Of a stretch of 64,000 bases of DNA, positions 36,840-49,461 are shown piece after piece (positions within the stretch are counted from its first letter, which is position 1; every line of letters starts with the position of its first letter). Source of the stretch: Hericium rajendrae. Its lineage: Eukaryota; Basidiomycota; Agaricomycetes; Russulales; Hericiaceae. The stretch spans positions 124,001-188,000 of the forward strand of contig JAVRDV010000017.1 in NCBI GenBank assembly GCA_033439255.1. The letters run 5' to 3'. The notes beneath the pieces are model-generated. The model ran no database searches, was not told the DNA's origin, and was given only the letters and a program-made list of their open reading frames with translations. Both the position numbers and the translations under genes were made by a program.

Positions 36840-37960
36840 GCACTGTCCCTCCCAGCCCCATGCTCGCATCCCATCCCAGCGCCTGTGTCTCAATCCTCAC
36901 CCTGCGTGTCCCAATCCCAGTCGTGCATGTCCCAATCCTGGTCCCATGTGTCTCAGCCCCGAACCCATGCCTGTGCCCACGTGCTTCATTCCCCAGCCCG
37001 TGCGTCCCAGCCCCAGTCCCGTGTTTTTCAGCCCCAGTCCTGCACTTCAGCTTCAGTCCCCACGTTTCAGCCCCAATCCCACGACCGCACCTCTGCGCCC
37101 CAGCCCTGCATGCTTCAGTCCCGAGCGTGTGCGTTTCCAGCCCCGAGCGGTGTCTCAGCCCCAAGCTCGCGCCCACACCTACACGCTTCGGCCCCACACC
37201 CGCGCATCCCAGCCCCATGCCCGCATGTCCCAACCCCATGCCAGCACCTCTCTGCCCTAAGCCAGCACGCTTCAGCCCGAGCACGTGCGCTTCAGCCCCG
37301 AGCGTTCCAGCGCCGTGCCCACTCCCTAGCGCCGCACCCTGGCCCCCTTCGCGTGAATTTTGCCCACCTACACCACACGCGGGGAGCCATCGGTAGGGCA
37401 TGGCAGATGCACAGTGAGCACAGTGGATGGCAAGGGTGCGTACTGCCTGTGCCGACCGGACCACGGTGCACATGCTCTGCAGCGGGCGTGCGGTGCACAG
37501 CATGTGCAACGTGCATGCAGCGTGTGCATGACCGCGGGGCAGGAGCAGGAACGGCAGGCGGGAATTTGGCATAAGAGAAGGTGCAGGCGAAACGAGAGAA
37601 GGTGCCGCGAGCACGAGGGGAGATGCTGGTGATGCGAGGGGAGACACCAGTGACGCAAGGGGAGGCACCGGCAAGCGCGAGGGGAGGCACCGGCGAGCGC
37701 AAGGGGAGGCACCGGCAAGCGCGAGGGAAGGCACCGGTGAGCACAAGGGGAGGCGCCGGTGAGTGCGAGAGGAAGTGCCGACGAGCGCAAGAGGAAGTTC
37801 CGGCGAGCACGAGAGGAAGCGCCAGCGAGTGGTGCACGGGGAAGCACTGGCGAGCGTGAGGGAAAGTGCCGGCGAGCACAAGAGGAAGCACCAGCAAGCA
37901 CGAGAGGAAGCGCCGGCGAATGGTGCACAGGAAAGTGCCGGCGAGTGCGTAGGTAGTGGA
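36840..37960. repeat. Two CpG-rich arrays of opposite strand bias
   Basis: 36840-37350 is pyrimidine-rich (CAGCCCCATGCCCGCATC words). 37570-37960 is purine-rich (GGGGAGGCACCGGCGAGCGC, period about 27). The boundary part 37360-37560 is less repetitive. No gene recognised. Confidence 0.65.
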
Positions 37961-39080
37961 ACAGGCTGAGATCCTTAAGATCTCGGCCGATATGTTTTTT
38001 TGGAATATAATGTGTTTTTGTGGCTGTATTCTGCATATGTTTTTTTATGTAAAACATATTTTATGCAAAACATTGGTGATTTCAAACATTCCATTTCACC
38101 TGAAAATACTGCTTATACTGTGACTGGTACAATTGGAACCCTCCCTCCTATTACTACTGGTATAGGTTGCAACTGATGTACAGGGTCTGGTGGTCATGGA
38201 TGTTACAGGATTTCACGAAGTCGCAATCAACTACTGCAGCTGTGAGATCCTCGGCTCGTCGCTCCCAATCGTGCAGCTTCTCCGTGCATGATGGTTTCCC
38301 ACTACCGTTGATCAGCCCCAGACGGTCATCACATTATCAGCTTTATGACTCTTCCACAACTTACACTGCAGGGCAAGATCAATGCCTACGACTTCCACCA
38401 TGGGATCGCAGCCATCAATGATGGCACTGGTTTGTATATGCCTGTGATCAGTGTTCTTCCATCTCCTCCCCTTTTCTTTTCATTGATAGCTGTTCAGAAC
38501 CACTACAAGGAATTCTTGCGAGCGATGTGCATGTATCAACTACTGCTGATGGCAAAGAGAGCTGGTCGAGGACATGACGAGACGGGCATGAAAGGGACAA
38601 GCCCGGGTGAACTCATAGTGGAGTGTCCCCGCTGTCCTCAACCCGGGCGAAATCTTCCCGAAGGATGGGAGAATGCACCCGATTTGATAAAGTGGGTCAG
38701 TTTTTCATTCGTTTATGGATGGACATAACTAATACTCGAAATAGATGGATGTACTGCTTGCTGCTCACTGTGGATGCCAACTTTAAACTCAAGCTTAAGA
38801 AGAAGAAAGACAAGCAAACCGAGTTGGCCTCAGGTTGGGCATATTTTGTCGAAGAAAAAAATTATCAACAATATCTAGCTGACTACAAAGCAGAGCATGA
38901 GGTAAGCAACGTTGCATTAACATGTTTTTGTGCATCGATTCTGATTGGGCATGCAGTTGAAACACTGTGACTCAAACCATTCCACAATCGACCATGCCAA
39001 TGTGGCAACGCAGAAGCAGTTTGCAGTCACAGGCATCGGCACTGTTATCTGCTCGCGACACTGCTATGCTTGATGAAACA

Positions 39081-39897
39081 AGGTGAGTTGCTTCACAATT
39101 GCTTCAATGATATTTGGGTATAAATGCTACAGAGACAAATAGTAAGCAGAAAGATGATAAGCATCAACACTGAATCAAAGGTCTTACCAGGATATCACTC
39201 CATGTCAAATGCTCATCTGACTTTGTTTTTCACTCAATGCATGTGAGAACATTCTCTTTTCAGCAAGGCACATCATTTAGGAGATGTTCAATATAACGAC
39301 CAAAGACTTGAGGCATAAGTTTAGCAAAATTCTACAGATTCTGAGCTCAAAGGATCTTGATAATCTCGGTACATCAGGAACCCTACAAACTTTCTGCTGT
39401 ATCTGATGTATCTGATTGTTCTTATAAATCTAAAATCTTATAAGTTATTTCTGATTATTTCCGATAGATGACACCAGTCTTAGATGTCTGACTATCTGAT
39501 GAATCTGAATGTTGCTACCAGTTTCTTCAGATTTCAATCAGATTTTATATGACACAATAAGATAGTTTGTAGGGTTTTTGATGTAGTGGCAATGGACTGA
39601 GCTAAATAATTATCATGGTAGACAGATCAAATGTGGATGCCATGCCACATGCCTTACTTCACTCTGAACAATAGTCATGCATCATGATAAGCATTTGAAC
39701 TATTACTCTGATAAACACTCTAGCTATGGTTGTGTCATGCTAAATTTGACTGAACAGTTGGTCATAAAAGTACAGTACCATACTAAAGAAAAGGACTGAA
39801 GGCAGAGAGCACAACTTGAACCAATGCTGAGATGATATAAGCTAAGCACAGCCAATAGACCTTTCATGACCATTAAAGATTTGCAGTCAGTCATACA
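39081..39897. other. AT-rich, no gene seen
   Basis: Region after the truncated KDZ gene. Words AGATTTCAATCAGATTTTAT and CTGATGAATCTGAATG suggest local repeats. A stretch near 39775-39880 is similar in reverse to about 53750-53850. Confidence 0.4.
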
Positions 39898-40625
39898 GTG
39901 AAGTGCAAAAAGAATGCACATTTCTCCATCATAGTCTGTCTCATATTTCTCAATGTTTTGCTTAGAAATCATGCTTTAAATGATTCTACAATTATCCTCA
40001 TGTTTTCTATCATACTCAATAAGAGTTGAAAACAAACTACAGAAAAATGCATGCTACAAAAGTGTGCAAAGTTGGTCAATTTGGATGACAAATTGTGATT
40101 TTTGTTCTTCAATGAGAAAACAATGACTTGCTCTGAAAATATTTGAGAACACTTTTGGAGATCCTAAAAGCACAGAATAATTGTTTGAAGTTATTTTACT
40201 AAGGTTGATCTTCAGCAGTAACTTCTACAAAGTGGTTATTTTGTTATTTTGTATAAGAACTAACATTGACTGATATGCCACAATATAATGCTTATGCTAA
40301 AAAAATGCAATATTAGGCTTGACTTGACATCTACAACATGTAAAAGATTGATTCATAATATTTTGTGTAGAAGATAGCACTGTTTGGAAAAAAGTAATCA
40401 CTTTGTAGAAGAAATTGCAGACAGTTGAGCTAATAGTTGAGTTAAGTACATTAACTTTAAATGATTATTATGTACTCTTAGGATCTTCAAAAGTGTTCTC
40501 AAATATTTTTAGAGCAAGTCATTGTTTTCTTATTGAAGAACAAAAATCACAATTTGTTATCCAAATTGACCAACTTTGCACACTTTTGTAGCATGCATTT
40601 TTCTGTAGTTTGTTTTCAACTCTTA
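39898..40625. repeat. Inverted repeat whose right arm holds the second 5.27-kb element
   Basis: Left arm about 39898-40250, right arm about 40390-40625 continuing at 45899-46026. For example GCAAAGTTGGTCAATTTGGA (left) pairs with TCCAAATTGACCAACTTTGC (right). The left arm reads CTCAA/TAAGAGTTGAAAAC without interruption at 40019/40020; the right arm is split at the same bond by the element. Confidence 0.85.
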
Positions 40626-40703
40626 TTACGATTCCTTAGAATCGTTTACTCTATACCGCCTTTTCATAGTGAAAACGACACCAAAACGATGACTATGCCC
40701 ATT

Positions 40704-40772
40704 AGGCAGTTGGCTTATATAATCACATATCTTCAATCTAACGAGTTTGCAGGTTCAACTCCAGCTCTGGCC
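40704..40772 (+). promoter_or_regulatory. Degenerate tRNA-like head (copy 2)
   Basis: Same sequence as 9508-9576, with GGTTCAACTCC and a closing CTCTGGCC. Confidence 0.6.
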
Positions 40773-42577
40773 AAACTTTCTTGATTTAATGTAACTTGAT
40801 CAGTTCTCAACCAATTCACCTGTTCTCAAATGCATCTGGATCTGCTCATTTATTGCTTTCTGATAGTATTTTTTGCACCCTGATCTGTGCAGAACTCATA
40901 GAATGCAATGAATTTCTACATTTTCCCTCTATGACACTTGAACTTGAGCTAACTCAGTCCATTCTTCACCGATTTACTCGTTCTCAAATGCGTCTAAATC
41001 TACTCACTTATAGCTTTGCTACCATACTTCATGCATCCAAATCGGTTAAGAACTCACAGAATGCAAAGTGTTTCTTTTTTTCCTCTTCTAAAATGCTTGA
41101 ACCCTAGCTAACTAGGCCAATTCTCAACCAATTTACTCGTTCTAAAATGCATCAGAATCTACTTATTGATAGCTTTCTGACGGTACCTTAGGCGTTAGGA
41201 TCGGTGCAAAACTCGCAGAATGCAAATTGTTTCTACATTTTCCCCTAGAATGCTTGAACTCCAGCTAACTTAATCAGTACTCAACTGATTCACTTGTTCT
41301 CAAATGCATCCAAATATACCAGAAAGCTGGTCTCTAACACAATTTACTGCTTATAGAAAGATACAGCCACTAAAATGATACACAGGAAACAAATGTACAT
41401 ACTGCTTATTGATAAAATGAGCAAAAAATGCAATTTATCGGTAGCAGTGGGTCCTGAGAGTCGGTCATGTGATCCTACAAGACCTTGTGCGGCCGAACAA
41501 GGTCTTAGCGCCCGCTTACATAAGCATAAGTTGCCTACAGAGCCAATACACTGTATACAGTGATTGCTTTATAGCTCTGCAACGAAGCAATCAATCGACA
41601 AACGGTAAATTGTGTTCAAATACGTTTGATCACATCTTTCCAACCCAATTTAGAATATGAAAATCGGATCACTCCAAGCAGAGATATTTCTCGATTTATG
41701 TGCCACATCAGCAAAAGAGTATTGTCTCCTATCTCAACAACAAGTGGTGCTATAATGTTGTAAACTATACTGTTAGAAAGCTACTGTAAATCCAATTTCA
41801 ATAAGCCCTCATACATTATGATTGATGCAGTATCAGCAGAGCTATAAAGCAATTAGTCTGCCACATCATCACGGACATATAGTTCAATAGATCAGCATTT
41901 TGCCATGCTATCTTGCTGTTTATGGCACTATTCTAAAGCTATTCTAAATCTGATTCCAACAAGCTTTCACTCATTCTGATTCATGTGGTATTGAGAGGGC
42001 CATGGTGCAATCTCTATGCCACATCATCAGAAGAGATCCAAAAAGTTGGTGATGGCCCTACACCATCATTGGACACCTCAGCCGCAACTCACTGTAGATG
42101 GGAACTGGCGTGTCCAAGCCTTGTAGTTAGTGTGCACTACTGGTAGTATCACACTGACTTCAAAGCTATCTGAAGAAAAGAAGAGAAAGCAGAGAGCGCA
42201 ACATCAACTACTGCTGACATAAGCTAAGCACAGCCACCAGACCTTGTGCGGCCGAACAAGGTCTGCTATTGATCACGTGATTGGTCATTAGCTTTGTTCA
42301 ACAATACAATGTTTGACATTGATCATATATTCAATCTTGAATCTTGTTTGATTTGTAGATATTACAAGTATTTATAATATAAGCATATATAATAGTGTAT
42401 ATCATATATCGAGCTGATTATAATAAGATATGACAAGTGTGTACTGTATTACATACCAGATTATATATATAATCAGGTACTAAGATATATAACATAGCAG
42501 AAAATGTAGAGTTATCAGAGGTAGGAGCTGAACTACTCATGATTAGATTAGATTAAATAGTGTTTTTTTATATGCTT

Positions 42578-44124
42578 TAGGGTTCGACACGAGTCAGAGT
42601 CACCTGTAGATCAACATGGGTATACCCACAAAATTGACCTGCAGGTATCTAACTTGTAGATCCAGATCACCTGGTGGCTGAGACCTATACAAATCCAGAT
42701 CAAGGTTGTGCTCAAACTCATTGACCTGTGAGTGACCTGTGGGTAACCTGCTATCCAAACTTTATTTTGGTTAACATATTATATTGCAAAGTTCAAATCT
42801 ATATGTCATGATCCCTAACTAACTACATACTATATGTCATCTGCCAACACTAACTTACAGCTTCAATCACATATGCCCATTATCACTATATCTTGTCATA
42901 CCCATGAAGTGTATAAAGTCTACAAGCAAGGCATGGATTCAAAAGGCTGCATGCGACATACTTGTGGCATCGACATGGGCATGTGCATGCCGGTGGGGCA
43001 GCTTTGAGTATGTGTGTGCACATGAGCTGGCACATGTGCAAGGGGAGCATATGTGGGTGCTGGTGTACTGGCATAGCTGTGGGCATGCACACACAAATGA
43101 TAATCACCAGCTTGGATGAAAATTGGGAATGAGACCGGGAGGGTGCATTTTGATTGTTGAATAGCACTAATGGCATATAAAACTTGCCTCACATTGGGCT
43201 TCTGTCAGACGAATGATATGACAGCATGCATAGTGGCATGTGTGATGTCCATGGGCATGAATGCACACATGTAGTTTGAGCAATGGACTATGGGATGGTG
43301 GGGGCATGCAGTCAAAAATGTGTATGCTGGCAGGGCATGTATTGGTAGATGCACACTGTCTCAGACATGCAAGGATATGCAAAGCTGTTTGTAGACAACT
43401 GCGTATTGTTGAGGCATGCTAGACACTGCTCAGATGATCAGCAAAAAGATGTCAAGCCTTGCTGTTGTAGCAACAATGCTGTAGCAACAAGACCTGACAG
43501 GCATTGTGGGCCTTGCAGTTGCAGCGCTAGACTGGCACTGTGCATGCTCTTACTGTTGTGAGTGGGAATTAAATTTCTGGTGCACATGAGTGCTGGTTGT
43601 TGAAGATGGGTGAGGGCCGGTTGGCTGGTTGACCTGTTGATGAGGACGATGGGAGAAGCACAGATGGTACACGAAATATGGTGGATGATGTCAAAAAATG
43701 GTGGAATGTCATGAAACTCATCAAACATCATGAAACCTGTCGAAGAACAGTGAAAAATGAGAGCCTTGCCTGTTATCGAGTGAGACTCCTGAGATCAGCA
43801 CAGTACAATGAAATAAAAGGCTTTTGGACTCACCTAGAAGCCTCTCGAATCTCCATAACACCCATCCTGCCATTGAATTGAGGAGATATGGTGAAAAGGG
43901 AAGGATTAAGATGAAAAAACAAAGAGGAGGGCATCGTAAAAGTGAGATACAACTTTAAGACCAACTGACTTGCAAGTGATCTGTGATGTCACAGATACCT
44001 GACCTGCAGCTCCAGATCACCCAGTGGTGCAAATCTGCATGGATCCAGGTCAGCACCTTGGACAGATTGAATACCTGCAAGTTCAGATCTAAGTCACCCA
44101 CGAGTGCACTTGTGTTGAACCCTA
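42578..44124. mobile_element. hAT-like nested element (copy 2)
   Basis: Same ends and same flanking octamers as 11383-12930. It was inside the carrier before the carrier was copied. Confidence 0.7.
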
Positions 44125-44674
44125 ATATACTTAAAGTGATGTTTGCACAATTGATGCTCTCAGGTATTTGTATAAGTTTTTTGTTACTCTAAACCTTCAT
44201 GCTAATCGACAGGCAATTTTACCAGAAAGTAGTTGCCATATTTGGTCACTAATTTCTGCCAGTATACAAAATATGATTTGAAGGTAAGAATTCAATTTTT
44301 ATAGTATTTTATGCATGTAAAATAGAAAAATACTGACTAGATTATACATTGAAGAGATATAAGCTCTATTAAAAAAAAAACTGATATGATTTATGTTATT
44401 TTTTGTAAAAGTCAGAAAAAAAAATCCAAATATAGAAATTAAATTCTGCCTTTGGTGCTAGCAGCAATGCATACAAATCAATAGAAGGTACACAGGCTAA
44501 CAGAAAATGTATGAGGTAGTAGAAGCATACATAAGTTTGTTGTGATGCTCATAGGTTGATACATGTGTAAGCTAATCAACAAAAGTATGCATAGGTCAAA
44601 AAATGTGAGCCAAGAGTGCATATATGAGTTGGTGTAGTGTGTATCATCTGAAAAATTGAAATTTCATATAGCCC

Positions 44675-45835
44675 AGTATTGATCTATATGTTTTATCATA
44701 GCACTATAAGGTCTATCACTATTTATGCCACCACAGTTCTCAACTATGTAAGACTATGAGGCCTATCATAGCTATCATAACAGTAGTTGGACACTATATA
44801 GTGCTACATGTTTCTGAAGGATAGCTATAGTTGTTGTACAAATCATATAAATTCAAAGGCTTGCTCTGATCTATATGGTCCCTACTATGATCTCTGCTAT
44901 TAGTACTGTCTCAGATCAATCAGGTACAAGAGATATAAAGCCAAAATCAATTATATTTCATATAGCTACTAGTACAATCAAGTATATTACAAGTTCAAAC
45001 AGTGCACACATGCACAATGGTACACATCATGTACAGGTAGAGCTATGTGCAGGCATGTGTGCACTGGTAAGGCACAACAAAAGTACATATGTGCATAAGG
45101 CACTAGGTTCATGCACAAGGCATGATAAGTGTCATAGCTGTGCAGGAGGTCCAGTGGCCATGCTCACCAATGTTAAGCTGTAGTGGGCCTATATATAAGA
45201 TGCAATGTGCAGTGAGGATGTGTGAGATATTGAGAGCCATGCATGAGGCATAGAGGGTGAGCATAAGGCATACAGGCCCATATGTAAGGCTGCTACTAGC
45301 TTGTACAGGAGATCAACAGGGTGTGGTGGCCATGCACAGGATGCTGCAAGCATGTGCAGAGTGTCAAGATGCTGTGGGCCTGTACATGAAGTACAGTAAG
45401 CATCTATAGGATGGTGGCTTGTATGCAAGATGTAGTGTAGCATGATGAGCATGCATAAGGCACTAAGCCTATGCATGGCTTGGTATGTCTGTGTATGAGG
45501 CATGAGGCACAAGGTACAGGCAGGTGACACACCTGCACATAGCAACACACAATGCATGTATATAGTTATGCTGGCTGACATGCTCACATTCAGCTGTAGT
45601 CATCTCTAAGCTGTCACTGGCCCATCCACAAGGTACATCGAGATGTGGTAGATCAGCATAGGGTGTGACCAGTGAACATGAGGCATAGTGAGCTGGCATG
45701 AGGTGTAGCAGGCATGCATGAGGCACTGGCCCCAGCACAATGCTACATGCCAAGTATAAGACATGAGGTACAGGCCTGCATGCAAGATGTCAGTATACCT
45801 GTACATGGCCATACATGATGGTAATTTATATAGCT
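44675..45835. repeat. Decayed CpG-poor array (copy 2)
   Basis: Equivalent of 13480-14640. Confidence 0.5.
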
Positions 45836-46059
45836 TCATTGATGATAAAAAAAAAGGAATCATTTTGCCATGCACAGCATTGGCCCTCTTCCACCAAGTT
45901 GAGTATGATAGAAGACATGTAGAGGATAATTGTAGAATCATTTAAAGCATGATTTCTAAGCAGAACATTGAGAAATATGAGACGGACTATGATAGAGAGA
46001 TGTGCATTCTTTTTGCACTTCACTATATGATCAATTCTCAATCTAGAACTAAAATGCAT

Positions 46060-46960
46060 CAGACTATTTACATGCTTTTCAGCCATACTACTACATAGAC
46101 TTCAGTCTGTTCAAAACTTGAAAATAAGACTCAAATATAAGATCTTTTCCTTATAATCTTAACCTTGAGATAAGTCTCTCAATTTTTTACCAATTTACTT
46201 ATTCTAAAATGTGTAGGACTGTACTAATTAATTACTTTTCAGCCATGTTATATAGGCTCCAGTCCATCTATAACTCAAAAATCAAGACTGAAAATTGAAA
46301 TCTCTCCTTCTAAATCTTGATCTTGAGATAAGTCTTTGTTTAAAATTGCATTCAAATGTACTAATTATACACTTTCTAGCCATGCTATATACTGTATTAT
46401 TTGAAATGATTTGTCACCTGCTTGTGACTGTGATGAGCCCAACAAAATCTCAAATTTGTCAGGTAAATACAGTTACTGTGACATAAGCAAAATTTTATTA
46501 GTAAAGATCTTTCATTGGAGATATGCTAGGTGTGTGTTTGGGCCTCAAGAGCTGTATTCATCAGTGTGTGCACCCAAAATGAGAAAATGATCTCTTTATG
46601 AGCAAAAAATATATAATTTCAGCTACTTTCAAAGTCAAATTAGCCTAGTCAAATTTTCAGATTTTAGTCATACAAAAAACTGTTTCATCAGGTCAGGTTG
46701 TGATCTGTGATACAGGTCAGATTTTATTTTGTCAGAGAGGTCCTATGACTGTGACTGACAAACTATTTCAAATGATACAGTATATCCAAATCTGTTTACA
46801 ATTCAAAGATCAAGACTTAAAATTCAGATATTCTCCTAGCATTTTGCAAGATCTTGAGGTAAGTCTATCAGTTCTTTACTGATTTACTTGTTTTCAAATT
46901 TGTTGAACTCTACTTATTGGACAATTTGTATCTAGTGTTATTATAGCTTTACTTATCTAT
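46060..46960 (+). repeat. Diverged tandem units with intron-like signals
   Basis: Units contain AACCTTGAGATAAGTCTCTC, GATTTACTTGTTYT-like sequence, TACTAATTAATTACTTTTCAG and CCATGYTATATAGGCTCCAG-like sequence. The part 46060-46400 is repeated in reverse at about 53330-53700. Confidence 0.65.
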
Positions 46961-46974
46961 ATACTGTTATTAAA

Positions 46975-47403
46975 TATAACTAACAATGAAAAAAAATCTT
47001 GCTATGAGAAGCATCAGCTCTCTTTTATCAAGTCTTATAATAGAGCAACCACATCAGCAAAAGGTAAAATTTCTGACTGCTCTGAGAGCATTTGAAGTTA
47101 TCTTATTCATGTCTTTTTTATCTGAATATACACTATTTCTGAGAAAAACAAGACTTGCCTGATAATTTAATGGTCTGAAATGGTCTGAAAGGCAGATTCA
47201 GAGAATTTCAAATCAAAATCAGAAATTTTGCATTTTGCTGATGCATTGATAGGCAGTGTGAGTTTGACAATATGCTATCAGAATTTAATAATTTACATTA
47301 TGCAAAGGAGCAAGAAGCAAGTTTATTTATCTATACATCTTTATAGAGAAAAAAATGAAAGGAATTGTTTTGCTGTGTGAAGCATCAGTCCACTTTTCCC
47401 AAG
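46975..47403 (+). repeat. Two further 3' termini of the A/T-type family
   Basis: Ends at 47035 (CTCTTTTATCAAG) and 47403 (CACTTTTCCCAAG), each followed by T and preceded by an A-run, TTGCTRTGWGAAGCATCAG-like sequence. Their 5' ends were not found, so they are remnants or solo ends. Confidence 0.6.
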
Positions 47404-47781
47404 TTAAAATATTATGCAAATGATAATTTCTTTAATTGTATTTTTTCAACTTTCTCACACAAAGATGAGACCAGGTGATACCCAGAGGGCCATACTATGT
47501 GATGTAAGCTGTCTGATGTCTAGCCATTGGTAGTTATCAATATCTTTGAAGATTAACTAATGTTAATCAGATCTGATTATCATCTAATTATGTCTAATAG
47601 ACTGATAATACTGCTAATTAATCAAATAGTATAGACTGATGTGTTTATAAAACTGCTTCATTAATTATCATTATACTTCTATTTATCTATATAATGGTAA
47701 GATAATAAGTAAGATAGCAGGATTATTGACTTGAGCAATTAGCATGAATTAACATCTAATTAGAGGGAAGGTTTTTTCTAA
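47404..47781. other. AT-rich, no gene seen
   Basis: Contains repeated TAATTAATCAAATAG and ATTAGCATGAATTAACATCT words only. Confidence 0.4.
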
Positions 47782-48007
47782 TTATGATTCTTTAGAATCA
47801 TTTACTTTATACTGACTTTTTTGTCGAAAACGACACCAAAGTGATAATCATCCCCATTTGACAGTTGGCTTATATAATCACAAGTCAACAATCTGACGAG
47901 TTTGCAGGTTCAATTTCAGTTCAACCTTGAATTCTTTTATTTCATCTTACAATCAACATATCTCACTGTCACTGTTCATAATCATCATACATAACATTTA
48001 TATCTCA
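47782..48007 (+). mobile_element. 5' head of an A/T-type element, truncated or interrupted
   Basis: Starts TTATGATTCTTTAGAATCAT after A at 47781, with the tRNA-like head (ACAGTTGGCTTATATAATCA ... GCAGGTTCAATTTCAG) at 47859-47926. It is interrupted at 48007/49395 by the next element. Confidence 0.65.
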
Positions 48008-49394
48008 TTATGATTCCTTGAAATCATTTACTCTAACTAATTTCTTATATAAAGTAACATTATAAGTTTGATTCTGCCAATTGTCATTCTTATAATTTTG
48101 GATATTTCTTAGAGATATTCAGTCTTTTTTAAATCTAATTGAATCATTGTTAAACTATAATATGTAAGTCAATGCTGGTTATATTAGGACTAGAAGTTCT
48201 CAGTATGAAAAAGTACAAACTTATTACAAGATAATGGATCAATGTATTTTATAGTAAAGTTTACACCTTTTTCTTGACATAAGTTATTATGGTGTATGAT
48301 GATATAAATTTTACCTCCTCAGAATATTTTTTTTTTTCATAAGAATAGGTCCAGAAATGACTGAGATATAAGAAATCACTTCAAAGATATCTTTGAGGAG
48401 GAGACCATAGTGATTGCATCATAGCAGAGCAATGTGTGGTGCTAGTCACATGATCAAAATACTACTTATTGTACAAGAAGATCAGATATGTATTGAGAAA
48501 CCATGGTGACAATTACTGAAGGGTTGGTGTTAGAGGTAGGGGCCAACTTGTTAAGGCCATATCTTTTTATTGACTCATCCAATTGTAATGTACCTAGTAT
48601 CGTCGGAAAGCTATCATTGAGATCTTTCTGATGCAATCAAGGAACTGATAATCTCCTCAGTACATAAGGAGATATATGCAAATCATCATAGAATCTCCTA
48701 TTTGACCATTTTTGAAGTTTTCTGAGATTTTACACAATCTGCAGCATAGGCAAAATGATGTCTTCCCATCTCATGACATCATGAAGATGTCATTTCGCCC
48801 ATGCTGTGGATTACATAAGCAATTTATAAGCAGAAAAAAATCGAAAAAATCATTCAAGTCTAGGGGCAAATCATCAAATCATCTGAGAATAGGCACATAC
48901 TGAGTGGTGTATAAAATAAGTAAAAATCATGACAATATGGTCATTCATAGTACTATTCCAAAACAGTTGAGTTTATGTTCATGGCTAGAGAATTGATAGA
49001 GATATGGCCAAATTACTGATTGAGACCCCTAGAAGGCAAAAATAAAATCAATCTAGGCAATATACAACAGTTGACAGACTTTCAAAGGCTACACTCATGT
49101 ACTTCATAAATGTTCAAACACAATTTTTGAAAAGTCACGTGCAACAGCAAGCCTGACCAGGCTCGCTGTTGCACATGACCATTATTTTGTCATCAGTTCA
49201 ACTCTTGTTGGTAACAAAGTTTAAAAATAAGAGATAAGTGTAAAACAATATACTTTGAGATCTTTGCAACATTACAATATTAGTATATTCAATTCTCTGC
49301 TATCTTATTAATTTTGTGAAAATAACACTACAAACTTATAACAATTCAAAAAGAATTGTATTGCCATGCAGAGCATCGGCCCTCTTCCCCCAAG
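48008..49394 (+). mobile_element. A/T-type element, 1.39 kb
   Basis: A at 48007, start TTATGATTCCTTGAAATCAT, end GGCCCTCTTCCCCCAAG, T at 49395. Diverged homologue of 3346-4845 in opposite orientation, sharing T-arm-like AGTTTGATTCTGCCAATTG, the degraded inverted repeat at about 48735-48815 and the hairpin at about 49132-49178. Confidence 0.82.
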
Positions 49395-49461
49395 TGCTAT
49401 AATGAGATATATAAATGAACACTAGACTATATAAAATTTTAATTTCTCAGATGAAACTATA

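Larger units (their letters stand above)
30391..38169. mobile_element. 7.8-kb TIR-bounded insertion in the KDZ gene
   Basis: Left end ACAACCTGTACCAGTAACAA then TAGGAGGGAGGGTTG. The reverse complement of the right end reads GCAACCTATACCAGTAGTAA then TAGGAGGGAGGGTTC. The ends match at about 31 of 35 positions. A second partial copy of the motif (CTGTACCAGTAATTAGGGAG) follows the left end. The KDZ reading continues on both sides, so this is an insertion. The inside has no recognised transposase; it holds CpG-rich arrays, three 36-bp palindromes and two array-edge palindromes, and may be a composite of several insertions. Target duplication not resolved. Confidence 0.68.
29575..39080 (+). pseudogene. 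KDZ transposase with CxC2 cysteine cluster, split by a 7.8-kb insertion and 3'-truncated
   Basis: Starts MGRKRKHNDVPVMVPMGGVW at 29575. The CxC2-like region (about 29987-30190) reads YLDELLRLEGLGSF, then CSGCEEVIGALRCTNC and HRTLSLHRIQ; after an intron (donor GTAAGT at 30188) it goes on IWRGGLFSRYTLQEASLRIQ and LGHDGRHCPHPRPCEG. The insertion follows. Right of 38170 the gene resumes with VMDVTGFHEVAINYCSCEIL, then KRAGRGHDETGMKGTSPGEL, CPRCPQPGRNLPEGWENAPD and the first catalytic Asp block LTVDANFKLKLKKKKD, then WAYFVEEKNYQQYL. After another intron, FAVTGIGTVICSRHCYA ends in a stop near 39070. The rest of the catalytic domain is absent. KDZ proteins are cut-and-paste transposases common in Agaricomycetes. 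Confidence 0.82.
40626..45898 (+). mobile_element. 5.27-kb non-autonomous A/T-type element, copy 2
   Basis: Flanked by A at 40625 and T at 45899. Almost identical to 9430-14704. Left flank CAACTCTTA and right flank TTGAGTATG join to the uninterrupted sequence seen, reversed, around 40019/40020, so no target bases were duplicated or lost. Contents as in copy 1. The very low divergence points to recent movement or segmental copying, and the unrelated flanks favour movement. Confidence 0.92.
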
